Part shown: one piece after another, positions 1 through 4,809 of the stretch
Numbering within the stretch: position 1 is the stretch's first letter
Layout of the letters: each line of letters begins with the position of its first letter
From: an uncultured Prevotella sp.
Lineage (GTDB): Bacteria > Bacteroidota > Bacteroidia > Bacteroidales > Bacteroidaceae
Reading direction: 5' to 3'
Length of the DNA stretch: 6,001 nucleotides
Assembly (NCBI GenBank): GCA_934230685.1
Contig: CAKQFF010000117.1
Coordinates: forward strand, 1-6,001
Translations under genes and position numbers: made by a program
The notes under the pieces: model-generated
Databases searched by the model: none
What the model saw: the letters and a program-made list of their open reading frames with translations, nothing else
What the model was told of the DNA's origin: nothing

Positions 1-1
1 T

Positions 2-445
2 CTCGTAATACAGAGAGGTGGCGAAGGCAATGCCCTCGGACGCATCATCTTCCGCTTTGACAACAACTTCTCTATCTACATGCACGACACATCCAATCGC
101 GGAGTGTTTTCGCGTGGCGACCGCAGCGTGTCGCATGGCTGCATACGTGTGGAGAAACCCTACGAGCTTGCGGTGTTTATGCTCAAGGATAAGGACGAGA
201 AGTTAATGGAGAAGATGAAATACTCGATGACCGTGAAATATGGTCGCCACCGTACAGAAGACGATGATGCCAACGATCCGATAAACCGTAAGCTGATGAT
301 ACGCAGCCAAAAGGTGGAACCCCAAGTGGCGCTGTTCATCACCTACTATACACTCTATCCCAATGCCGAAGGCACACTTGTGAGGTATGATGACATTTAT
401 GGGTTCGACCCCGTGATATACGAAAAAATAAAAAAGTATCTATAA
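2..445 (+). CDS. L,D-transpeptidase, YkuD domain, YcbB-like (5' truncated)
   Basis: This is the C-terminal 147 residues of a peptidoglycan L,D-transpeptidase; the start lies before the window. The enzyme makes 3-3 cross-links between diaminopimelate residues of stem peptides, or attaches proteins to them, in the periplasm. The frame is open from base 2. It shows the YkuD signature: GNALGRIIF (fragment residues 9-17), a His-Asp at 28-29, and SHGCIRV at 44-50, with the catalytic Cys47 at bases 140-142 and Arg49 after it. The roughly 95 residues that follow, including LFITYYTLYPN and DDIYGFDP near the end, match the longer C-terminal extension known from YcbB/LdtD-type enzymes rather than the short YkuD type. 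The acidic patch EDDDANDP between them is not catalytic. The stop is only 16 bp before the sigma factor gene, so cotranscription is plausible. The family call is firm; the substrate preference is not visible. Confidence 0.92.
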   Translation, partial: LVIQRGGEGNALGRIIFRFDNNFSIYMHDTSNRGVFSRGDRSVSHGCIRVEKPYELAVFMLKDKDEKLMEKMKYSMTVKYGRHRTEDDDANDPINRKLMIRSQKVEPQVALFITYYTLYPNAEGTLVRYDDIYGFDPVIYEKIKKYL

Positions 446-446
446 T

Positions 447-459
447 AACAAAACAGTAA
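447..459 (+). repeat. A-rich translation leader, copy 1 (AACAAAACAGTAA)
   Basis: This 13-base string occurs exactly twice in the window, each time directly before a start codon: here 2 bp before the GTG of the sigma factor gene, and again at 2773-2785 before the EamA gene. No Shine-Dalgarno sequence is present at either place. A-rich leaders of this kind are typical of Bacteroidetes initiation regions. The repeat supports, weakly, the GTG at 462 as the sigma factor start. It could also be chance within A-rich spacers. Confidence 0.4.
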
Positions 460-461
460 AC

Positions 462-1001
462 GTGCAGGACAACAATACGACGCAACACAAGATGGACGAT
501 GGCGAGAAGCGCAGGCTCTTCGCCTCGATTGTTCCCCAGTATAGCGAGAAGCTGTATTGGACCATACGTCGTATTGTGCTCGGCCATGAGGATGCCAATG
601 ATGTGCTTCAGAATGTCTTCATAAAGGCATGGAACGGGCTCGACGATTTCCAAAACCGCTCCAATGTCTCCACATGGCTCTATCGCATAGCTGTGAATGA
701 ATCGCTCGATTTTCTCAGGCGCAAGAAGGAGTTGGCTTCGATAGATACGGCAGAGAATGCAGGAGTGGCCAACCGGCTTATGGCCGACGACTATTTCGAC
801 GGCGACATGGCACAGGCTCTGCTCCAGGAAGCCATAGCCATCTTGCCCGATGTCCAGCGTGTGGTGTTCAATCTGCGCTACTACGACGAGATGAAATATT
901 CCGACATGAGCCAGATGCTCAACACCACGGAAGGCTCGTTGAAGGCGAGCTATCACATAGCTGTGAAGAAGATAGCGGCATTCATGAAAGCGCATGAATA
1001 A
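462..1001 (+). CDS. ECF-type RNA polymerase sigma factor
   Basis: This 179-residue protein is an extracytoplasmic-function sigma-70 factor, which directs RNA polymerase to a small regulon. Region sigma-2 spans about residues 21-88. It includes the core-binding and -10-recognition stretch with DANDVLQNVFIKAW (44-57) and then STWLYRIAVNESLDFLRR (70-87). Region sigma-4 spans about 115-175, with LPDVQRVVFNLRYYDEMKYSDMS followed by the helix-turn-helix segment TTEGSLKASYHIAVKK. There is no sigma-1 or sigma-3 region, as expected for ECF factors, and the length is normal. The start is uncertain: GTG at 462 gives the full length, while ATG at 492 gives 169 residues starting MDDGEKRR. An in-frame stop at 429-431 excludes anything longer, and neither start has a Shine-Dalgarno site. 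The next genes encode a single-pass membrane protein and an exported protein, the usual company of a membrane-controlled sigma factor. EcfO of Bacteroides fragilis, encoded with its antagonist Reo, is a described relative in arrangement; orthology is not claimed. Confidence 0.93.
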   Translation: MQDNNTTQHKMDDGEKRRLFASIVPQYSEKLYWTIRRIVLGHEDANDVLQNVFIKAWNGLDDFQNRSNVSTWLYRIAVNESLDFLRRKKELASIDTAENAGVANRLMADDYFDGDMAQALLQEAIAILPDVQRVVFNLRYYDEMKYSDMSQMLNTTEGSLKASYHIAVKKIAAFMKAHE

Positions 1002-1042
1002 AAAAGAGGGGAGATGAAGAAAATTTTTCTTTCATGTCGTTT

Positions 1043-1069
1043 AAACCTTTGCTTGGTATTTGCGTCAAA
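1043..1069 (+). promoter_or_regulatory. Candidate ECF sigma-dependent promoter
   Basis: The 96-bp gap between the sigma factor and its presumed antagonist contains AAACC at 1043-1047 and CGTCAAA at 1063-1069, with 15 bp between AAACC and CGTC. An AAC-type -35 element and a CGTC-type -10 element at about 16 bp are the general pattern of ECF promoters. Transcription would begin near 1075, leaving a leader of about 20-25 bases before the ATG at 1098. The standard Bacteroidetes box TAnnTTTG is only approximated in the same place (AACCTTTG at 1044-1051), so a housekeeping promoter is a weaker alternative. The inference is that the upstream sigma factor may activate the two genes that follow. Confidence 0.5.
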
Positions 1070-1097
1070 CTAACAGAACAAAACAAAAAATATACGT

Positions 1098-1550
1098 ATG
1101 GAATCTGATGAGAAATACATAGAATCACGTTTTGGCAAGAAGGTGCCTTTCACGGTGCCTGAAGGCTATTTCGACAATCTTGCCAAGTCGATTGTCGATA
1201 ATGTTGCGTCGGCTCCTGTTCCAGACGACGTAGAGCCTACCGTTAATATAAACAATAATGCTGAACCTGTGTCTGTGGCTATGAATGCAGAGCAGGCAAA
1301 GACCGTAGGTTTTAATTGGTGGCACCGCTATAGAGTGCGCATCGCAGCAGCGGCATGTGTGGCGTTTGTTGTGGCAGGCATGTCGATGTATTTTGCCTTT
1401 TCGCCTACAGATGCTAATGGCAACAAGAATGTGGCGATACATGGAGGAAGTACTGTTGAAAGCTCGGCTTCGAGCAGCACGAGCGACATGGAAATCGACT
1501 ACGCCATGCTCGACAACGACGACATCTACTCGCTTATGGCAAGCAACTAA
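1098..1550 (+). CDS. Single-pass membrane protein, presumed anti-sigma factor
   Basis: This 150-residue protein has a type II-like layout: a cytoplasmic N-terminus of about 79 residues, one hydrophobic helix at about 80-101 preceded by RYRVR, and a short polar C-terminal part of about 48 residues expected in the periplasm. The N-terminal segment FTVPEGYFDNLAKSIVDNV (18-36) resembles the conserved 'VPEGYF-N' start of small proteins encoded after ECF sigma factors in Bacteroidales. The C-terminal part is Ser/Gly-rich and then acidic, ending MEIDYAMLDNDDIYSLMASN. There is no HxxxCxxC zinc anti-sigma motif, and the only Cys (87) lies within the helix. The ATG at 1098 follows an A-rich leader (AACAAAACA at 1077-1085) with no Shine-Dalgarno site. 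The anti-sigma role comes from gene order, topology and the N-terminal motif, not from a recognised catalytic or fold signature. The candidate ECF promoter lies immediately upstream. Confidence 0.75.
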   Translation: MESDEKYIESRFGKKVPFTVPEGYFDNLAKSIVDNVASAPVPDDVEPTVNINNNAEPVSVAMNAEQAKTVGFNWWHRYRVRIAAAACVAFVVAGMSMYFAFSPTDANGNKNVAIHGGSTVESSASSSTSDMEIDYAMLDNDDIYSLMASN

Positions 1551-1592
1551 GATTGGATGACTTTAAAAATAAGAAATATAACTTGATAGCTT

Positions 1593-2039
1593 ATGACATT
1601 AAAGAAATACATAGTCCTTGTTATCCTGACTTTGTGCAGCGTCATGGCGCAAGCACAGGGTCACAAGGGGTTCGACCCTGCTCAGTTTGAGGCCGATCTT
1701 GAGCAGTTTATCACTACAGAGGCAGCCCTGTCGCCAAAAGAGGCAGAGGCTTTCTTTCCTCTCTACCGTGAGATGCGCAAGAAGCAGTTTGCCTATATGG
1801 GTGAGGAGCGTCGTCTGCGCCATATAGACACAAGCGACGACAAGGCTTGTGCTGAGGCCATACGCCGACGCGATGCCAACGACCTCGATATAAAGAAGTT
1901 GCAGCAGTCGTATCATAATAAGTTTATGCGCGTGCTTTCGCCGTCGAAAGTGTTCAGAGTGCTTAGGGCTGAGGATAAATTCCATCGCCAGTTGTTCAAC
2001 CGTCACATGAAGAAAGGAAAGGGTGGCCATGCCAAATAG
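1593..2039 (+). CDS. Exported Spy/CpxP-like small helical protein
   Basis: This 148-residue protein begins with a signal peptide: basic MTLKK, a hydrophobic core at 6-18, and likely cleavage after AQA at residue 22. The mature part is almost wholly helical and charged. Two spaced motifs, LSPKEAEAFFPLYREM (46-61) and LSPSKVFRVLRAEDKF (115-130), recall the paired LTxxQ motifs of the Spy/CpxP/ZraP/CnrX periplasmic family, with Lys where that family usually has Gln. The tail HMKKGKGGHAK is basic with two His. Scattered His (24, 77, 108, 131, 138, 146) and one Cys (86) could bind metal, but no clear site is visible. It lies 42 bp after the membrane protein gene with no promoter seen between, and its end overlaps truA by 11 bp. 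A stress chaperone or periplasmic sensor role is inferred. Homologues in Bacteroidales are usually annotated as hypothetical. Confidence 0.75.
   Translation: MTLKKYIVLVILTLCSVMAQAQGHKGFDPAQFEADLEQFITTEAALSPKEAEAFFPLYREMRKKQFAYMGEERRLRHIDTSDDKACAEAIRRRDANDLDIKKLQQSYHNKFMRVLSPSKVFRVLRAEDKFHRQLFNRHMKKGKGGHAK
2014..2023 (+). promoter_or_regulatory. Ribosome binding site of truA inside the upstream gene
   Basis: The purine run AAGGAAAGGG ends 5 bp before the ATG at 2029 and is the best Shine-Dalgarno-like sequence in the window. It also encodes the KGKG residues at the end of the exported protein. It favours ATG 2029 over the GTG at 2023, whose first base overlaps the run. Confidence 0.55.
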
Positions 2040-2763
2040 ATATTTTGTAACATTTGCCTATGATGGCACCAATTATCACGGTTGGCAGATACAGCCCAAT
2101 GGCAATAGTGTGCAGGAGGAACTACAGAAGGCCCTCTCCACAATATTGCGCGAGACAATAGAGGTGGTGGGAGCTGGACGCACGGATGCCGGTGTGCATG
2201 CCCGCCGTATGGCAGCCCATTTCGAGACGGAACGCAACTTTGATTGCGCCCAACTAGCATATAAACTCAACCGCCTGTTGCCACGAGACATTTCTGTGGA
2301 CAAGGTGTTTGCCGTGGATCCCGACATGCACGCACGTTTCAGCGCCACGTTGCGCACTTACCATTATTATATACACACACGCAAGAACCCATTCCTGCGA
2401 CAGTATTCCTGTGAACTTCACTACGACCTCGACTTCGAACTCATGAACGAGGCTGCGTCGCATCTGCTTGAGGTGGAGGACTTCGGAGCCTTCTGCAAGG
2501 CACATACCGACGTTAAGACCACTCTGTGTAATGTTTCTGAAGCCAAGTGGACACGCGATGGCGACGACGCTTGGCATTTCCGTATATCAGCCAACCGATT
2601 CTTGCGCAATATGGTGCGTGCTGTGGTTGGCACACTTATTGAGGTAGGACGCCACCGAATGACCATCGAGCAGTTTGACCATGTGGTGACAAGCGGCAGC
2701 CGTTCGAAGGCAGGCGAGAGCATGCCGGGCAATGCCCTGTTTCTGGAGGAAGTGAAGTATTGA
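2029..2763 (+). CDS. truA: tRNA pseudouridine(38-40) synthase TruA
   Basis: TruA isomerises uridines 38-40 in the anticodon arm of many tRNAs to pseudouridine; it acts in the cytoplasm and needs no cofactor. The 244-residue product has the full set of landmarks: FAYDGTNYHGWQIQPNGNSVQEEL near the N-terminus, GAGRTDAGVHA (48-58) with the catalytic Asp53, ARFSATLRTYHYYI (102-115) with the conserved active-site Tyr, and ANRFLRNMVRAVVGTLIEVG (188-207) from the second half of the fold. The C-terminus SKAGESMPGNALFLEEV fits Bacteroidetes homologues. The length is normal. An alternative GTG six bases upstream at 2023 would add Met-Ala; ATG 2029 is preferred because of the purine-rich site just before it and the usual family start. 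The first 11 bases overlap the preceding gene, which suggests translational coupling. Confidence 0.97.
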   Translation: MPNRYFVTFAYDGTNYHGWQIQPNGNSVQEELQKALSTILRETIEVVGAGRTDAGVHARRMAAHFETERNFDCAQLAYKLNRLLPRDISVDKVFAVDPDMHARFSATLRTYHYYIHTRKNPFLRQYSCELHYDLDFELMNEAASHLLEVEDFGAFCKAHTDVKTTLCNVSEAKWTRDGDDAWHFRISANRFLRNMVRAVVGTLIEVGRHRMTIEQFDHVVTSGSRSKAGESMPGNALFLEEVKY

Positions 2764-2772
2764 GAAGAATAA

Positions 2773-2785
2773 AACAAAACAGTAA
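2773..2785 (+). repeat. A-rich translation leader, copy 2 (AACAAAACAGTAA)
   Basis: This is an exact copy of the 13 bases at 447-459, ending 5 bp before the ATG of the EamA gene. It takes up half of the 27-bp gap after truA, where there is no Shine-Dalgarno site and no recognisable promoter. It is probably a translation-initiation leader, and chance similarity is possible. Confidence 0.4.
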
Positions 2786-2790
2786 TCCCA

Positions 2791-3708
2791 ATGTGGTTGA
2801 TATTAGCTTTTTGCTCAGCGGCGTTGCTGGGCTTTTATGATGTTTTCAAGAAACTGGCGTTGCGGGGCAATGCCGTGCTCCCCGTGTTGTTTCTCAACAC
2901 GATGATTTGTTCGCTGTTGTTCCTTCCTTTCATCCTTCTCTCGTCGTATACGGGACTGCTTGACGGAAGTACATTCTATGTGGAGGCATGCGGATGGGCA
3001 GAACACAAATACATAGTGCTCAAGGCACTCATCGTGTTGTCCTCATGGGTGTTTGGCTATTTCGCCATGAAAAATCTGCCGATAACCATTGTCGGTCCTA
3101 TCAATGCCACACGTCCGGTGATGGTGCTTGTGGGCGCAATGCTTGTGTTTGGCGAGCGTCTGAATCTCTGGCAATGGTGCGGAGTGTTGCTTGCCATCGT
3201 CTCGTTTTTCCTGCTTAGCCGCAGCGGAAAGAAGGAGGGAGTGGATTTCCGACATAACAAATGGATATTCTCATTGGTGCTTGCAGCTGTGCTGGGAGCC
3301 GTGAGCGGACTCTACGACAAATATCTCATGGCACCGCCCGAGAATGGAGGCGTGGGACTGAGCCGTATGGTGGTGCAGAGCTGGTACAACATCTACCAAC
3401 TGTTCATGATGGGACTCACCATGTTGCTGATATGGTGGCCCACACGCAAGAAGACAACACCATTCCAGTGGCGATGGAGCATCATCTTCATAAGCATATT
3501 CCTCAGTATAGCCGACTTTGTGTATTTCTATGCGCTCAGTCTTCCAGGAGCAATGATTAGCATTGTGTCGATGGTGCGCAGAGGAAGCGTCGTGGTAAGT
3601 TTCTTCTGTGGAGCGGCAGTTTTCAATGAGAAAAACCTGAAAAGCAAGGCAGTTGACATGCTGCTTGTGTTGCTTGGCATGATATTCCTATATATAGGAA
3701 CACGATAA
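2791..3708 (+). CDS. EamA/DMT-superfamily transporter
   Basis: This 305-residue inner-membrane protein has ten predicted helices arranged as two EamA repeats (about 1-143 and 158-304). Approximate helices are 1-19, 29-52, 74-93, 97-119, 124-142, 157-176, 197-216, 229-249, 253-277 and 286-303. Each half carries the family's signature at the end of its fourth helix: GPINATRPVMVLVGAMLVFGE in the first and VSMVRRGSVVVSFFCGAAVFNE in the second, each followed within a few residues by the next helix. A basic loop (SRSGKKEG, 144-151) links the halves. The drug/metabolite transporter superfamily exports or exchanges metabolites such as amino acids or nucleotide sugars. The substrate cannot be read from sequence, and neither neighbour gives a clue. 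The ATG at 2791 has no Shine-Dalgarno site but has an A-rich leader. Two terminator-like hairpins follow, so this is probably the last gene of the left transcription unit. Confidence 0.9.
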   Translation: MWLILAFCSAALLGFYDVFKKLALRGNAVLPVLFLNTMICSLLFLPFILLSSYTGLLDGSTFYVEACGWAEHKYIVLKALIVLSSWVFGYFAMKNLPITIVGPINATRPVMVLVGAMLVFGERLNLWQWCGVLLAIVSFFLLSRSGKKEGVDFRHNKWIFSLVLAAVLGAVSGLYDKYLMAPPENGGVGLSRMVVQSWYNIYQLFMMGLTMLLIWWPTRKKTTPFQWRWSIIFISIFLSIADFVYFYALSLPGAMISIVSMVRRGSVVVSFFCGAAVFNEKNLKSKAVDMLLVLLGMIFLYIGTR

Positions 3709-3712
3709 TCGG

Positions 3713-3772
3713 AATGAGGGTTTGTCGAAACATTGGCAGCATTAATTGCTGATGTTTTGGCAAACCCTCATT
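3713..3772 (+). terminator. Long hairpin after the EamA gene
   Basis: A 60-base element folds almost end to end. AATGAGGGTTTG (3713-3724) pairs perfectly with CAAACCCTCATT (3761-3772). AAACAT (3728-3733) pairs with ATGTTT (3752-3757), and CAGCA (3737-3741) with TGCTG (3747-3751). The loop is TTAAT, with one TCG/TGG internal loop and a 3-base bulge (TGG). That gives 23 base pairs starting 4 bp after the stop codon. The tract after it (ATTTGTGT) is only mildly T-rich, so it may act as a terminator, as a 3'-end stabiliser, or together with the second hairpin downstream. Confidence 0.7.
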
Positions 3773-3801
3773 ATTTGTGTAATAATGCTACATAAAAAAC
3801 C

Positions 3802-3827
3802 AAACGCCTTACGATTTAGCGTTTTTT
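3802..3827 (+). terminator. Second, T-tract terminator-like hairpin
   Basis: AAACGC (3802-3807) pairs with GCGTTT (3819-3824) around an 11-base loop, and the T run continues to 3827 (TTTTTT from 3822). The six-base stem is short but the T run is typical of an intrinsic terminator. It lies about 30 bp after the long hairpin and 35 bp before the dapA -7 box, so the two hairpins together would isolate the dapA unit from read-through. Confidence 0.5.
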
Positions 3828-3843
3828 ATTAATAACGTTCTGC

Positions 3844-3870
3844 TTTTTTCAATATAAAGTAGTAACTTTG
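3844..3870 (+). promoter_or_regulatory. Bacteroidetes-type housekeeping promoter of dapA
   Basis: TAACTTTG at 3863-3870 matches the -7 consensus TAnnTTTG of the Bacteroidetes primary sigma factor exactly. The -33 position, about 19 bp upstream, is occupied by a T-rich stretch (TTTTTTC, 3844-3850) rather than a clean TTG. Transcription would start near 3876-3878, leaving a short A/T-rich leader of about 27-29 bases before the ATG. No lysine riboswitch fits in that space. It probably serves dapA, the permease and ligA together. Confidence 0.72.
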
Positions 3871-3904
3871 TAGGCAAATCGAAATTTTATAAGCATTAAT
3901 ATAT

Positions 3905-4792
3905 ATGGCACGAAACATCTTCAAAGGATTGGGCATAGCTCTGGTAACACCGTTTACTGTAAGCGGTGAAGTTGACTACAAGGCAATCCAGCGTCTTGTG
4001 GAGTATCAAATTCAGAATGGAGCCGATTTCCTTTGCATACTTGCAACAACCGGCGAGACCCCATGTCTCTCGGCTGAAGAAAAAGACAACATCAAGAAAC
4101 TCGTAATCGAAACCAACCGTGGACGTCTGCCTATCCTCATGGGATGTGGCGGCAACAACACACGTGCCGTTGTAGAAGAACTCAAGACAAGCGACTGGAC
4201 CGGTATTGACGGTGTGCTGAGTGTTTGTCCTTTCTACAATAAGCCTTCGCAGGAGGGTCTTTATCAGCACTTCAAGGCTATAGCCGAGGCAAGCCCATTG
4301 CCGGTGGTGCTGTATAATGTGCCTGGCAGAACAGGCATCAACATGAAGTCGGAGACAACAGTGCGCCTTGCTCGCGACTGCGAGAACATCGTAGCCGTCA
4401 AGGAGGCAAGCGGAAGCCTTGAGCAGGTTGACGAGATAATAAAGAACAAGCCCGAGCGTTTCGACGTGATCAGTGGCGACGACGCCCTAACCTTCTCAAT
4501 GGTGGCAAGCGGCGCGGCAGGAAGCATCTCCGTGATAGGCAATGCTCTGCCCAAGGAAGTGTCGCGCATGATACGATTGGAGTTCCGTGGTGAGTATGAG
4601 GCAGCACGCACCATCCACCATCGTTTCACTGAGCTTTATTCGCTCCTCTTTGTCGATGGCAACCCGGCAGGTGTGAAGGCTCTGCTTCATGAGATGGGAT
4701 TTATAGAGAATGTGCTTCGTCTTCCGCTGGTGCCAACACGCATCACCACTTTGCAGAAGATGACGGAAATTCTTAAGACTTTGAAAATATAA
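3905..4792 (+). CDS. dapA: 4-hydroxy-tetrahydrodipicolinate synthase
   Basis: DapA condenses pyruvate with aspartate semialdehyde, the first committed step of diaminopimelate and lysine synthesis, in the cytoplasm; the family forms tetrameric TIM barrels. The 295-residue product has every catalytic residue. Thr48-Thr49 lie in ATTGET, Tyr111 in CPFYNKPSQEGLYQHF, Tyr137 and Arg142 in LYNVPGRTG, and the Schiff-base Lys166 in VAVKEASG; these correspond to Thr44-Thr45, Tyr107, Tyr133, Arg138 and Lys161 of the E. coli enzyme. The lysine-feedback residues are mostly changed: E. coli His53, His56, Glu84 and Tyr106 become Ala57, Lys60, Ala88 and Phe110, while Asn80 is kept as Asn84. The enzyme may therefore be poorly inhibited by lysine. 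The complete active-site set argues against a sialic acid lyase or another NAL-family member, and the ligA linkage fits a housekeeping role. A clear promoter precedes the gene and the permease follows after 13 bp. Confidence 0.95.
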   Translation: MARNIFKGLGIALVTPFTVSGEVDYKAIQRLVEYQIQNGADFLCILATTGETPCLSAEEKDNIKKLVIETNRGRLPILMGCGGNNTRAVVEELKTSDWTGIDGVLSVCPFYNKPSQEGLYQHFKAIAEASPLPVVLYNVPGRTGINMKSETTVRLARDCENIVAVKEASGSLEQVDEIIKNKPERFDVISGDDALTFSMVASGAAGSISVIGNALPKEVSRMIRLEFRGEYEAARTIHHRFTELYSLLFVDGNPAGVKALLHEMGFIENVLRLPLVPTRITTLQKMTEILKTLKI

Positions 4793-4797
4793 TTAAG

Positions 4798-4809
4798 ATG
4801 GCGCTTTGA
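4798..4809 (+). other. Three-codon ORF overlapping the permease start
   Basis: ATG GCG CTT TGA begins 5 bp after the dapA stop, and its stop codon overlaps the TTG from which the permease frame opens (4806-4808). It could be a minimal coupling ORF, chance, or the trace of an indel that separated a former ATG start from the permease frame. One inserted base between 4798 and 4806 would join them as Met-Ala-Leu-x-Lys-Arg. Confidence 0.2.

Noticed and set aside
18..206. 62-codon plus-strand frame at the window start
   Set aside because: It overlaps in another frame the L,D-transpeptidase coding sequence, whose catalytic motif is unmistakable.
339..995. 218-codon open frame on the minus strand opposite the sigma factor gene
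   Set aside because: It lies wholly antisense to a clearly recognised sigma factor, shows no recognisable domain in translation and looks like a by-product of codon usage.
3715..3753. Twelve-codon ORF (ATG at 3715, TGA at 3751-3753) that could be a leader peptide
   Set aside because: It lies inside the arms of the long hairpin, has no leader or ribosome site of its own, lies far upstream of the dapA promoter and has no run of regulatory codons such as Lys.
3709..3904. Lysine riboswitch or other structured leader before dapA
   Set aside because: The predicted transcript start leaves only about 28 bases before the ATG, and the upstream structure is better explained by hairpins ending the previous unit.
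3905..4792. Sialic acid (N-acetylneuraminate) lyase instead of DapA
   Set aside because: The TTGET, YNVPGRTG and VKEASG motifs with the Thr-Thr/Tyr/Arg set and the ligA linkage fit dihydrodipicolinate synthase much better.
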